A stretch of DNA of 64,000 nucleotides from Conchocele bisecta (GCA_029237695.1 CM055265.1:114426067-114490066); one strand, 5' to 3'. Positions 34,720-46,097 are shown, numbered from the stretch's first letter. Numbers and translations are program-made. The notes: generated by a model from the sequence alone, not told the origin.

Positions 34720-34925
34720 TGTCTAACTGAATAACTTGCAAACATAAAGACTGCAAACATGGTAGACGCAGATCAGATTGCACATATGTGCAGTCTGATC
34801 TGAGTCTACACTGTTTGAAATAACATTATTACGTGTGAAAATATGAATCTGGCAAAAACTGCAATCCCTGATCAGATTGCGCAGATATGTAGGATGATCT
34901 GGATCAACACTAATCGAAATCACTA
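34720..34925. repeat. Family G fragments
   Basis: Two GATCAGATTG...GATCTG(AG/GA)T pairs, at 34772-34815 and 34868-34910. Confidence 0.65.
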
Positions 34926-35187
34926 TAATTGATCCTTTTCACAACAAATCATGCTGCATTCGCACTTTTTATAAGCAACAATGTCCTAAACTACACCATT
35001 AGGACCGGAGTTCTATAGATAATTTCAACGGGAGATAATTAGCTACGATCATTGCGTAACTGCATTATCCAGTTATCTCCCGTGTTTAGCACAGTATATG
35101 ATACATGTAGAACAGATAACACTTAACATATCGTGGAATTTAATCAAATAAATAGTGCGTTTTGGTTAATACATACAGAAACATTAT

Positions 35188-35556
35188 AGGAATGAATGGC
35201 CTTTTTGTGGAATTTATCGGGGTATAAACTTGGAAAAGTCGCGGGAATACTGGACGAGGCCTTCCAGTCGCGGGAATACTGGACGAAGGCCGGAAGGCCT
35301 CGTCCAGTATTCCCGCGACTTTTCCAAGTTTATATCCCCGATAAATTCCACAAAAAGGCCATTCGTTCCTTATAATTCCAGCATCAAGAAAATGTGTTTA
35401 TTTTCCGTTTTCTTAAGAATTATTTTAACTGCGCCTCACGTGTTACGGAAAGTAGTTCGCGTGGGAGTTTACTGGGATATAAATGTTGGACAGAGACTTG
35501 CTACGGGCCAATCAAATGTTAGGGAATTGTGGATATATTTGTGTGCTGGAATTATA
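35188..35556 (+). mobile_element. Family A element, copy A4, with expanded hairpin tip
   Basis: Full element, AGGAATGAATGG to TGCTGGAATTATA. The tip contains an extra copy of CGCGGGAATACTGGACGA in the left arm (35264-35286), so the arms are unequal. Confidence 0.88.
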
Positions 35557-35572
35557 GACGATTCTATGTTTC

Positions 35573-35662
35573 TGACACACACACACACACACGCGCACAC
35601 ACGCACACGCACACACACACACACGTGCACACACGCCCCCCCCCCCCACCCCCACACACACA
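35573..35662. repeat. (CA)n / CGCA microsatellite with C-run
   Basis: ACACAC with interspersed GC and a C-run at 35636-35647. The open frames on both strands here are low-complexity artefacts. Confidence 0.95.
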
Positions 35663-36031
35663 CTTAGACATTCTAGAATATTAATATAACTATGTTATTT
35701 CCAGTGCGTTAAACTGAAGATAGAAATCTCATATTGAATTTCATCTGAGAAACGTGCCTTTAATATTCAGTCAGTTGGAATTTAAGCAAAGTATGTGTTT
35801 GTTTTGGCACCGGTTGTATTTCAATATGGAATTGTATTGATTATCAATTTGAAATAACAAACATCGGCCTCCGAAAATAGACCTGCATATTCGCGTAAGG
35901 AAATGCACAAGCTGTTTCCGTCTATGTTATCGCACGTCGTCAAAAAACATATCTGTAATTTAGAAGGAAAGAACAAAATGTATTCTGAGCGAGAATATTC
36001 ATATTTAACACTACATGTATATATACGGATG

Positions 36032-36348
36032 TACGGAACCCCGCATGGGACATGGGTTTGTTTTTATTAATTCGTTCCCACGAAATTACAATTAGTTCCC
36101 TCGAATTAACAATTCGTTCCCACGATATAACAATTAACAATTCGTTCCCACGAAATGACAATTCGTTCCCTCAATTTAACAATTCGTTCTCTCGAATTAA
36201 CAATTCGTTCCGACTATATAACAATTTGTGGGAACGAATTGTTATTTCGTGGTAACTAATTGTTAAATTAACGGAAAGAATTGTTATTTCGTGGGAACGA
36301 ATAGAATGAATACAAAAAATAATTCTACGTAACCCACTGGGCTCCGTA
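36032..36348. mobile_element. Family C foldback element, copy C3
   Basis: TACGGAACCCCGCATGGG to GGGCTCCGTA. About seven forward 21-bp units and four inverted ones. The flanking hexamers CGGATG and CAGTTG agree at only four positions, so the target duplication is decayed or absent. Confidence 0.82.
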
Positions 36349-36473
36349 CAGTTGGCCTTTGCAGTCGGTGTAATAAAGTGTATTAAAATATAACACATTT
36401 GACACTGGACAGTCTATTTCCTGCATCTCGGAATGAAATACGAGACAGTCTACATGTATGTGATTTTGTGCTT

Positions 36474-36672
36474 AACGATTTTTCATGAAAAATATTCTGT
36501 TTTTACCAAATTTACGATATTTTTCGTAAACGATAGCAAAGTTGACAACATTCACAGAGCAAATGTAAAATAGAATTCCGCATTCGCTCTAACAATTTCG
36601 TCAACTTTAATGTCAATGTCAGAAACTATCACAGCTTCTGTAAACATTTTTCACAAAAAATCACACATTTTG
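36474..36672. mobile_element. Palindromic element L, copy 1
   Basis: Arms include TTTTTCATGAAAAATATT, TTTACGATATTTTTCGTAAA and AAAGTTGACAA, with complements on the right (TCGTCAACTTTAATGTCA). Related copies lie at 44.5 and 49.4 kb and a core at 41.58-41.64 kb. Confidence 0.7.
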
Positions 36673-36704
36673 TTAGGTGAAATATCATATGGCTCGTCTT
36701 ATAT

Positions 36705-36941
36705 CTTGCTGTGACTGGAGAAATGGGGATTATGGGATTTATGACCAGTGTAGCTCCTGATCAAATAACACATTTCTGTAGCATGAAATATGAAATATTG
36801 CTTGTTAGAGCCGTGCCGGGTGTCTCATTGATGGAATGGCGAACAGTGCAGATCCTGATCAGACTGTGCGGATGCACAGGGTGATCTGGATCTACACTGG
36901 TCGCAAAACCCATAAACCCCATTTCTCCAGTCACAGCAAGA
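36705..36941. mobile_element. Family G MITE, copy G3
   Basis: Inverted ends CTTGCTGTGACTGGAGAAAT and the complement of CCATTTCTCCAGTCACAGCA. Interior GAACAGTGCAGATCCTGATC. Well preserved. Confidence 0.85.
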
Positions 36942-37060
36942 TGCGTGTTTAATTTCCGTTGGCGGAGGCAGCGTCTACCATAGTAACGAAACAACACGGC
37001 TGATTGTTTTGGCCGTCTAATCCCGGCATCTGAAAACAAAATCAGCTATGATTTGTACGA

Positions 37061-37435
37061 ATATGTTGCTGAGACGGGAACATGGGCCATATTAGTTTTC
37101 TGACCAGTGTGGCTCTTGATCAAATAGCACACTCTTGTAGCGTAATAACGAGATATATTTCTTGTTAGAAGCATGATCTCTGTGTCATTGATGCAATGGC
37201 AAACGGTGTAGATTCTGATTAGACTGCGCAGATGCGCTTGCTGATCTGGATCTACACTGGTCGCAACCATATTCACATATGTGGCTATGACGGGAACAAT
37301 TGGGCGTATTTGTTTTGTTACCAGAGTAGATGCAGATCAGCTTATATATCCGCCCATTCTGATCAGGTTCTGCATGTTCGTTATTCAGTCAATGAAACAG
37401 CCGCCATGCTTCTAACTTACAGGTCAGACAATCAG
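37061..37435. repeat. Family G copies G4 and a rearranged partner
   Basis: 37061-37275 follows the family order with divergent ends. 37276-37435 begins with a second left end (CATATGTGGCTATGACGGGA) and continues with CAGATCAG / TGATCAGGT fragments. Confidence 0.65.
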
Positions 37436-37737
37436 TAGCCTATTTCACCAACGTTGCAAAGTATACTTTTCTAGCAAAGTATACTTTGAGGGAGTAATCT
37501 TTATTTTTCCTGAAATGTATTATTTCATAGAGAACTAACGACTGCATATATTTGATGATTAAAAGTATGAAGAATTATTATACTGAATGTATTACATTAT
37601 CAAAGCCAAAATGGCTGTGATAATGTAATAAATTCAGTGTAACAAAAAATAATAAATTGATCCTATAATTTAAAATTTCTCCCTCAAAGTATACTTTGCT
37701 AGAAAAATATACTTTGCAATGTTTGTGAAATAGGCTA
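37436..37737. mobile_element. MITE with TAGCCTATTTCACC ends
   Basis: The inverted repeats (TAGCCTATTTCACCAACGTT; TTGCAAAGTATACTTT twice per arm; CTCCCTCAAAGTATACTTTG) enclose a second palindrome, ATTACATTATCAAAGCC / GGCTGTGATAATGTAAT, at 37590-37632. A TA target is possible. Confidence 0.8.
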
Positions 37738-38479
37738 CATAAGTTTGAATATCCACAAATGCCATAAGCCCCATTTCTCCAGTCACAGCCACATATTATT
37801 TGCAAAGTTTGACAAGCAATTTAGAGTAAATATTCTTTGAAGTCGGTGCAAACCTTCGACGTATTTTGCAATAATCTCAATTGATACAAGCCATGTGATT
37901 CTGAACCGTTCGTTCTATCGAAGGTAATATCCGCCATAATTTTATGTGACTTGATGCTTACGTGCTGATGACATTACAACTTGTATTCATGTTATTTCAT
38001 TCGTCATTTGTATTTATTACATTTGAAATCTGCTTGTTGTAATTGTATTTGTCTTTCTTACATGTCCATTCTGCTGATTGCTTTGTTAATTCGTCTTATT
38101 TGCATTACAATTATTGATACGTCCTTATTCGTGTCCCTGTTTTATTGCACTAAGCATTTGCAATAGAAAGTAAGAATAAACACTTAGCACTTTTAATAAG
38201 GCCGAAAGCAGTAAGGACAAAGCCGCAGGAAGTTAGCATCAAGCTACAGTCCGAAATCGGAAGGCCGCAAGCAGAAAGCATCAAGCTACAAGCAGAATGA
38301 TGCAAGCAATATATGGGTTAGTAGTGCGTCATTATGACATCAGATGGCACTGCTGTCCGCTCAAGTAATTCCTCCCTCTAATAAATTATAGTCCGACATC
38401 TGATTGGCTGTTCAAGTCACACCTCCAATGCCGGTGTTGATGTAAGATTTCACCCACAAATTATCACAGCATAGGTTAG
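37738..38479. other. Non-coding stretch
   Basis: At 38185-38310 the word AGCATCAAGCTAC recurs in a purine-rich degenerate repeat that also appears at 41060-41200. No gene. Confidence 0.5.
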
Positions 38480-38850
38480 AAGACACCAAATAGTTTTACT
38501 ATATACTTTAACCGAATCCGATCCAATAAGGCCAGTCTCTCCTACTTTCGCTAATCGTATGTATGTTGTGGGACCTACTTGTACATGACATGCAGCCGGT
38601 CTGTACTGGTTCTGCATGAATTAAACAATAGGTTCACTTATTCCTAAGAAAGAAAGATCCAACCTCGTCATGTCCTCCAATATTGTTTACATTTTTTATT
38701 GGCCACGGAAAGTCTGTTTTCATCACATGACCAACACCCCCACATGTACCTCAAGTGAAACTGGGTAGTAATGGATCAAGATTTGCAAGCAAACTGTGTC
38801 AGTGACCTCAAAACACCCGCACGATTTTGTTCATACTGGACTACTATTAC
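38480..38850 (+). repeat. Dispersed repeat family P, copy 2
   Basis: Parallels 33753-34150 closely (CCAAATAGTTTTACTATATA, GGTTCTGCATGAATTAAACA, TGGATCAAGATTTGCAAGC). Confidence 0.8.
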
Positions 38851-39258
38851 CCCCTTGACGATTTCGCACCATTTATTATTCTCTAATCTATATTAACTAC
38901 ATTGTATACGTATGTATGGTGTTTGACTTACTAATGTGTTTTATACATACACGTATCCTCATAAATTACATATGTACGTACTTGAAAATAATAACATTTT
39001 TATTGTAAGTTACACATATGGTAACTTACACAGGTTGACTGTCAAACTGGCCAGTTACCGATGCAAACCAATAACCGTCAAGGATCAGACTAAGGTGGCA
39101 CACCACCATTGATTTCCTCTAAAACACTAACCCATTACCACACATTTTGCTATTCTCTGCTACTTTCATTTTTCTTATGGATGTTGTGGGACCTATTTTT
39201 CAATAACCTGCACTTATTTTGCTCTGGATCTTGACTTAAAATATAGATTTAATTATTG

Positions 39259-40300
39259 TTGAAGCTTGGGTCCCATCTAGTAGGTACAAATGTTTCTTTA
39301 TGGAAATTAAATAAGTGTATAATTGCAACTAGTCCACCACTTTTAAAAATTANNNNNNNNNNNNNNNNNNNNNNNNNNNNNNNNNNNNNNNNNNNNNNNN
39401 NNNNNNNNNNNNNNNNNNNNNNNNNNNNNNNNNNNNNNNNNNNNNNNNNNNNNNNNNNNNNNNNNNNNNNNNNNNNNNNNNNNNNNNNNNNNNNNNNNNN
39501 NNNNNNNNNNNNNNNNNNNNNNNNNNNNNNNNNNNNNNNNNNNNNNNNNNNNNNNNNNNNNNNNNNNNNNNNNNNNNNNNNNNNNNNNNNNNNNNNNNNN
39601 NNNNNNNNNNNNNNNNNNNNNNNNNNNNNNNNNNNNNNNNNNNNNNNNNNNNNNNNNNNNNNNNNNNNNNNNNNNNNNNNNNNNNNNNNNNNNNNNNNNN
39701 NNNNNNNNNNNNNNNNNNNNNNNNNNNNNNNNNNNNNNNNNNNNNNNNNNNNNNNNNNNNNNNNNNNNNNNNNNNNNNNNNNNNNNNNNNNNNNNNNNNN
39801 NNNNNNNNNNNNNNNNNNNNNNNNNNNNNNNNNNNNNNNNNNNNNNNNNNNNTCCACCACTTTTAAAAATTACGAGTGCCAGCTACACAGATATAATTAT
39901 TTAGTAATCATTAATGTACTCATAGAGACTCGCGGTGGTATCAAGCTAGTTCCATATGCAAATGATTCAGTATTTTTAAATTATTTATATCAACTAAATG
40001 CTGAATAAATATTTTTATCGACATATATAAAGTATGATATTGCACATCAAAAAAATAAATAAATGGAATAAATAGTTGATTCTGTTATCATTTTAAGGAA
40101 ATCACGGTTATCGGCCCCTGATATCAAACTGGCATTTGCGTTTTCGCGTTTGATATAAAAAGTATAATAATTGTCAATTAGTACGTCTGGTAATGGTAAA
40201 TCAATGTTCATTTCGCCAGAAAAATGTCAGGATTGAAAGAATAAAGAAAAACATGTTTCCCTATTAGTATAACCTGGCATGTAGCACTCTAGGTTTAAGG
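39259..40300. mobile_element. Family B MITE, diverged copy B4, containing assembly gap 1
   Basis: Left end GGGTCCCATCTAGTAGGTAC and the following GGAAATTAAATAAGTGTAT match B1-B3. To the right of the N-run the family continues, with CTCGCGGTGGTATCAAGC and TCCATATGCAAATGA, to GGCATGTAGCACTCTAGGTT. Without the N-run and one copy of a repeated 20-mer, the element would be about 520 bases, the usual family length. Confidence 0.8.
39353..39852. other. Assembly gap, exactly 500 N
   Basis: Placeholder gap. The 20 bases before it (TCCACCACTTTTAAAAATTA) are repeated exactly after it. Confidence 0.99.
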
Positions 40301-40448
40301 TTAGAGAAATTGACACCAGTTTCAGCATATTTGAAGCATTTAAAAGAAATAAAACCACTGAGCCTGTTGGTCACGAGATGTAAACAGAGTTTTCCGTGGC
40401 CAAAAAAATGTAAACAATATTGGGAGACAATGCATGGGCGGATTCATG

Positions 40449-40522
40449 GGGGGGGGGGGGGTGGGGGGGGGGGGGGGGGGGGGGGGGGGTTGGACCGGGC
40501 GCGCCCCCCCCCCCCCCCCCAT

Positions 40523-40554
<32 letters not shown>

Positions 40555-40555
40555 T
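40449..40555. repeat. Poly-G tract followed by poly-C tract
   Basis: About 40 G (two T interruptions), then TTGGACCGGGCGCG, then about 50 C (one ATT). The two tracts are complementary. Confidence 0.95.
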
Positions 40556-40661
40556 TAAATTCGCCCGAGTAAAGATTTTGTACAAGTTACAAGGCACGTT
40601 TCTATGATCGCGTTGTGAATTTAATGTTTATTTGGGGTTGCAGCCAAAAAATAAACGCGGG

Positions 40662-40684
40662 ACAGCAGCAGCAGCAGCAGCAGC
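40662..40684. repeat. (CAG)n microsatellite
   Basis: Seven CAG units. Confidence 0.95.
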
Positions 40685-40800
40685 GAGGTTGGTCCCACAA
40701 CATCCATACGAATAGTGAAAGTAGGAAAGACTGGCTGAGATTCGGTTAAATTATGCAGTAAAACTATTTGGTGTCTTTTAACCTAAACATGGCGCAACAG

Positions 40801-41489
40801 AAAAGGCGGCATCAATCTACATCAACACCGTTAGGGACATGGAACCAATTTAGAGAGCAACGCATTGTAGGACAGGTACCAGCATATTAAATACTTTTAG
40901 GGAGAACTATTTTAAGTTTTAGCAGCGCACCTGGCGTCATAATGGTTGTTCCCAAATTACTGAGGCAATTGTTGTTGTCAAGGGGCGTGGCTTAGCGAGC
41001 ATAGCAAAACAGCGATGCAATAATCAATAATGGAACTCAGGATGGCACTACCAGTGAAGCATCAAGCTACTTAGAATGTAATCAACACACACCGCATTGA
41101 AACAGTACGAATGAATAAAGCATCACGCCACATACATAGAAATGTAATAAGACGGACAGAACTTAGAATGTCATCAGCCAGCAAGCATCAAGCCAAATAT
41201 AATTATGGCGGATATGACCTTCCATATATATCCACATACATATCAAATAACCTTTGTATTATATACACGTACATCACTCGCAATTTATATGCGCCTCAAA
41301 AATTATACACGCTATGAATAAAATAAACAAATTAGTGGTGATTTTAGGAGGTGAAACGTAGTTCCGGCACAGACCAATATGAACTCACGAGCCGTCAATA
41401 TGGAAAAAGATATTGACGGCTTGCGTTGCATGGCGTTTCAATGGGAAATGAACGTACGTATATAATAAAGATCGTTATCCGGCTGCATG
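40801..41489. other. Non-coding stretch
   Basis: AAGCATCAAGC words as at 38.2 kb, and a small hairpin GCCGTCAATAT / ATATTGACGGC at 41393-41422. No gene. Confidence 0.5.
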
Positions 41490-41640
41490 AGTGTGCTATG
41501 TAATCAGACCTACACTGGTCATAAATCCCATAAGCCCCATGTATCCAGTCACAGCCACATTTACAGAAACAGGAATATTTAATGACGTCGGAAGTTGACG
41601 TTGCTCTGAAAAGTACGTCAACTTCGCGTTAGTTTACTTC
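41490..41640. repeat. Family G end fragment and element L core
   Basis: 41506-41566 has the right end of G (CCCATAAGCCCCATGTATCC, CAGTCACAGCCACAT). 41585-41630 has the inverted pair GGAAGTTGACGT / ACGTCAACTTCG seen in element L. Confidence 0.6.
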
Positions 41641-41694
41641 GTATTATAGAAATAAGACCCTGTATTCGTTCCCACAACCTGATCCGATATACAG

Positions 41695-41914
41695 TGGCCG
41701 TTTCACTAAACTTATTACGACTAAAATGTTCATAAGTGCAGATTTAGAATAGTCTGTAAATTTCAATTCATGAATTTAAATTTATTGCGCATAGCTCAAT
41801 AAATGTAAATCCAATACTTGTTTACGAAGAACACAATGTTATTGTGAAATTTACAGACTATCACAAGTTTGCACTTACGAACATTTTAGTCGTACGAAGT
41901 TTAGTGAAACGGCC
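41695..41914. mobile_element. Palindromic MITE family D, copy D2
   Basis: Ends TGGCCGTTTCACTAAACTT and AAGTTTAGTGAAACGGCC, interior as in D1. Confidence 0.85.
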
Positions 41915-42365
41915 AAGGTGTTTGAACAGATGATCATTATGTGGGTGTCACATGGGTATTTTAGTGGATTTGTGTAGATTGGGTGGATTTCGTTGGTTTT
42001 GAGTAGTTTACATAGCTTTGTGCAACTACTACTGGTCAATCATTACACACGTCACAATCACCATTTATTACACTCTTGCAAATTATTTGCACGGGTTTCG
42101 CTGTGAGAGAAAACCAGTAATCAACTCCTTAAAAATAATACACCGTGAAGAGAACACTCGTAATTGCGCGCCTGATTTCTTGGGAACCACGAGCTACCAT
42201 GCAAAATGTTTACTTTTTATAACAGTCAAAATAAAGTTATTTGATAATTTGGAAAGGGTCTCGACTAATCTAGAATGTTAATGTGTTTGAACACATTCCA
42301 AACATGCACTCAAATATATCTGGCTCATAGAAACAGCTGCGTAATTTGGATTTCAAAAAGTTACA

Positions 42366-42385
42366 TGACGTCACATTTGACGTCA
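42366..42385. promoter_or_regulatory. Two CRE palindromes TGACGTCA 12 bp apart
   Basis: TGACGTCA at 42366-42373 and 42378-42385, followed by ACGTCA half-sites near 42395 and 42416. The spacing would suit CREB/ATF binding, but no gene start lies nearby. The function is inferred from the motif alone. Confidence 0.35.
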
Positions 42386-42518
42386 CACAACGTAACGTCA
42401 AACCGCGAGAAAATACGTCATTGTATAACTATTCATATGCACATCACAATTCATTGATTATAATCTCAAAAATAGACTAAATGTGCATATATATCAGCAG
42501 TGGAAGTGTAATAAATAT

Positions 42519-42677
42519 GATATTCCATCGTACATGTTTGAATAGCCGAAATAATACACTCGTGTCCGTCGGCGTCCGTGCAAGCAACTCGTTCGCTACG
42601 CTCACTCGTTGCTTACGAGGAAGCCGACGCACACTCGTGTATTATTTCCCGCTATTCAAAATATACGATGGAATATC
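42519..42677. mobile_element. Palindromic MITE with GATATTCCATCGTA ends
   Basis: Arms GATATTCCATCGTACATGTT and TACGATGGAATATC. The inner arms are AATAATACACTCGTGTCCGT-like, and the centre is CAAGCAACTCGTTCGCTACG. The only copy in the window. Confidence 0.8.
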
Positions 42678-42906
42678 CTCTATTTATCTACACATTCACC
42701 GTTGCGAACATTTGGGCTGTAATTACCATTATGATACGTTACTGAAGATGTATGCGTTTAATTTGCGAGAGGTGACGTAAATTGTATGCAATTCGCCCAA
42801 ACCACCAGAAATATCGAAATATGAACCGTTCTTCAAGAACCTGTGAGCCGAGAGTGCACTTCTCGCGCACGTCGAACATAAAGTATGTACCGAATGCGAT
42901 ATATAC

Positions 42907-43152
42907 ATAGAGAATAGTAGGTTAGGGCCGTGAATGGGAAAAAATATCTGGCAAGGCTCAGGAAACGAGATGGGCGAGGCTCTGCCGAGCACATCCCGTT
43001 TCCGTGCCGAGCCAGATATTTTATATCTATTCTATTTATCCCGTCAACACCTACAAATGGCTGTAAAATGCAAAAATAGTATTGACTGGATATCAAAAAT
43101 GTTTCACGGCATCGTGTTTCACGGCACATACGCACTGTATTGACGGGATAAA
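42907..43152 (+). mobile_element. Family E hairpin-plus-tail element, copy E2
   Basis: The hairpin (AGAATAGTAGGTTAGGGCCG and complement; the right outer arm is shortened) precedes the tail TTTATCCCGTCAACACCTAC to TGTATTGACGGGATAAA. Confidence 0.85.
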
Positions 43153-43343
43153 GTGGTTTAAAAAGGTTCCGCTGCAAATTGGGCATATGCCCACCCAAAG
43201 ATACGGGTTTATACTTTGTGATCACGAACATATATTACCATCGGAGATAAGTGACAAAGAAACCCATTAAAATTATTAACACACATATTTACAGGGTGTC
43301 GGGTTAAGAGCGGGTTCACTGTACATTTACAATTGAGACACGC

Positions 43344-43851
43344 CATCCCATACAGAATCTACATAGTCAGACATATATGCGAAGTATATGCGAAGTATAT
43401 GCGAAGTATATGCGAAGTATACTTCGCATATAACTGGCATATAAGTCTATCTATGTGAGCTATATGTATATGTGGCTTATATGTCTAGCTCAGTGATACA
43501 TATAACTCACTTATATCTAGTTATATGACATATAATTAGTTATATGCCATATAACTAGTTATATGCAGGTTATATGTATACAAGTAGGTTATATGAAACT
43601 GCATGACAAACACATATAAGTGAGAACTTAGAAAATTTCAGGTGTTAATTTCTAAAAAGATCCGAAATATTAGAATTTTTTACAAATTTTATCAATTTAC
43701 TTACAGACAATGGGTATCAATATGCTCAGATTTTAACAAGCGTTCATTATCAACCAAAAATAAATATCCACACGGATGTCCCTGCTTCCAGGCTAAGTAT
43801 AAATATGCAAAACAAATCCCAATTTGCAACCAACCAATTAGCATGTTTTAC

Positions 43852-43886
<35 letters not shown>

Positions 43887-44486
43887 CTTCCAAATACCCC
43901 CTTTCACAAATATCCCCCCTCCTGAGATTCAATGTAAACCAGAACACATTACGACCATCAAATTATCTCCCTGATTGTTGTGTTAACAATTTCGCCATTC
44001 AATGCTGCCATGGTAACTTCAAATATACCGAAAACCTTGACAAATACTGAGTATGAACATGTTTTTAACATAAAACAATAGCTAAGTGTTGGAATATTCG
44101 AGATCCGATTTAATACATATAATATTGCATCTATATTTTACAAAACCATCCACCAGTTAATTATCTCGCACATAATAGCTAAAACAGGATCTGAAAACAC
44201 TATATTACCTTATTAAGGGACATATAGCTCCCATATAACTCAGATATCACTGAGCTATAAGACCGAGGTCTCCATTAAATAAATGTTGCCGGGTTATATG
44301 CAATATATAACTACACATATAAACAACAGAGTTATATGTCCCCAGTTATATGCAACATAGAACTCATTTGCATATCTCGCATATACTTCGCAGTTATATG
44401 GCATGTATCTCATTTGCATTTAAAATAAGTATAGCCGTATATAACTTTACATATACTTGGCATATATGTGAATTCTGTATGGGATG
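43344..44486. mobile_element. 1.14-kb element K with CATATAACTAGTTATATG-type repeats
   Basis: Inverted ends CATCCCATACAGAATCTACA and TGAATTCTGTATGGGATG. The subterminal 250-300 bases on each side are dense in TATATG / CATATA half-sites (GCGAAGTATAT four times at 43379-43425; GTTATATGCAT-like words on the right). The interior (43630-44200) is unique apart from a C-run. No convincing ORF. Possibly a foldback-type element. Confidence 0.7.
43854..43885. repeat. Poly-C tract
   Basis: 32 consecutive C. Confidence 0.95.
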
Positions 44487-44499
44487 TGATTTAAAAATT

Positions 44500-44690
44500 T
44501 GTAAAATTCGAACATCTGCCTATTTTCATTAAATACGTTTACAAAATTTACAATAATTTTCATAAATAAAGTCAAAAGTTGACAAAATTTTCAGAGTACA
44601 TGCGCATGTAGTCTGAAAGTGTTGTCAACTTTTAACGCCATTTACGGAAAATATTGTAAATATTGTAAACGTATATCATTAAATTACGCA
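44500..44690. mobile_element. Palindromic element L, copy 2
   Basis: TTTACAAAATTTACAATAAT, AAGTTGACAAAATTTTCAGA and their complements (GTTGTCAACTTTTAACGCC). It is adjacent to the right end of element K. Confidence 0.7.
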
Positions 44691-44925
44691 GATATCCGAA
44701 GGTATAAAAGCACATGGCGCGTCTCAATGATTGCACAGCTATATATATACTGTGCGATATATACCATGTAGTGAAGATGCTTAGCCCCAGAAATGTACGT
44801 GATCGTGACTGACTGGCAGAAATTACCAAATTTGGTACAGGTATACTTCAGGCAAAAACAGCTGTTTTGTACTGGAATATGTTCAGTAATACGTACTATA
44901 TATTTTATATTTGTTTAGAGTGGGG

Positions 44926-45020
44926 TCAGCGTGTATGTGCACACACGAACGAACCCGACAGGTTGGTTCCAACCGGTCGTGTTCGTTCGTGTGTGCACTT
45001 ACACGCTGACCACACTGTGT
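44926..45020. mobile_element. Palindromic MITE, GGTCAGCGTGTA ends
   Basis: Arms GGGGTCAGCGTGTATGTGCA and TGCACTTACACGCTGACCAC with ACACACGAACGAAC inside. A decayed relative may lie at 33456-33600. Confidence 0.8.
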
Positions 45021-45616
45021 GATACAAAACTAATCTGATCAGATGCCACAACGCTTCAAAATTCAAATGACCGCAAGAAATTGTAAAAATGGTACAGAAT
45101 GTCATATATTCAAAATGGCCGTTAAAAATCTGCTATACATCTATATACCAATGGTTATACGGGCGACTCTTTGTCGCCCGCTTTATGTTACGCGTATATG
45201 AAAACTTACCAATCAGTGAAACTAAGTTTAACATATGATTGAAAGTGTAAAATTTGTTTTACCGTAAACCGATAAACCAAGCAGGAGGTGTTTTTACGAC
45301 ACGTGGTATTACTAATACGGGCGACGAATAATTTGGCCCAAAGGGCCAACTGCCTCTAAAACAAAATGTAGATAACATCGGAAAGTATACATAATATAGC
45401 TTACGAAGTTACTGCATTTCAAAATTGTGTTGTCGTTAGGAAGACTAAAGTCCCCCGAGAGACGCTTGAAAATATGCGTTTTAAATAATCGGAGTAGAAA
45501 TGCCTTAAATGCGCATTGGAATATTTTATGGGGAAAAAAAGAAAAACAATTTGCAACGAAATGGAGTTTCATTATTCCGTATTTATTTTAACATCTTTCT
45601 CTCTCCCACACCCATG
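45021..45616. other. Non-coding stretch
   Basis: Two GGGCGAC words, at 45160 and 45319, each inside small hairpins (GGGCGACTCTTTGTCGCCC). No gene. Confidence 0.5.
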
Positions 45617-45618
45617 TC

Positions 45619-45707
<89 letters not shown>

Positions 45708-45733
45708 TTCACTCTCTCCCACATCCATGTCTC

Positions 45734-45800
<67 letters not shown>

Positions 45801-45906
45801 CTATCTTCTCTCTGTCTGTCTGACTCTCTATGTCTGTCTGTCTGTCTGTATGTATGTCTCTCTCTATCTCGCTCTCTGTCTGTCTATGTCTCTCTGTGTG
45901 TCTCAT
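45617..45906. repeat. (TCTG)n and (TC)n compound microsatellite
   Basis: About 20 TCTG units (45617-45699), then TC runs (45730-45796), then mixed TCTG/TC. Frames here reading LSVCLSVC or SLSLSL on the plus strand are artefacts. Confidence 0.97.
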
Positions 45907-46097
45907 TCTCTATCATTACCTAGAAACCACAATATATCTCTTCACAGCACCCCCACCCACCTTCTCTCAACATCACTAGATAGAAACCATAATATTTCAC
46001 TCTCTATCTTTCAACATCGTTAGATAGAAGCACACTATATCTCTCTCAATATCATTGGATAGAAACCGTACATATTGTGATTTTGTTTACAATACAA

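Larger units (their letters stand above)
40325..40800 (-). repeat. Dispersed repeat family P, copy 3 (inverted, interrupted)
   Basis: The reverse complement matches 33753-34020: GAGCCTGTTGGTCACGAGAT, TTCCGTGGCCAAAAAAATGT and CCCACAACATCCATACGAAT. The middle is replaced by a poly-G/poly-C block and (CAG)n. Confidence 0.75.

Noticed and set aside
35230..35667. 145-codon frame starting in element A4
   Set aside because: It runs through the hairpin, the tail and a CA microsatellite; no shared protein features.
39249..40008. 203- and 250-codon frames across the first gap
   Set aside because: Almost all codons are N; the flanking sequence is a family B MITE.
40310..40597. 82-85-codon glycine- or proline-rich frames
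   Set aside because: They come from the poly-G/poly-C block.
45509..45923. 104- and 135-codon frames with LSVC and SLSL repeats
   Set aside because: Translation of TCTG and TC microsatellites.
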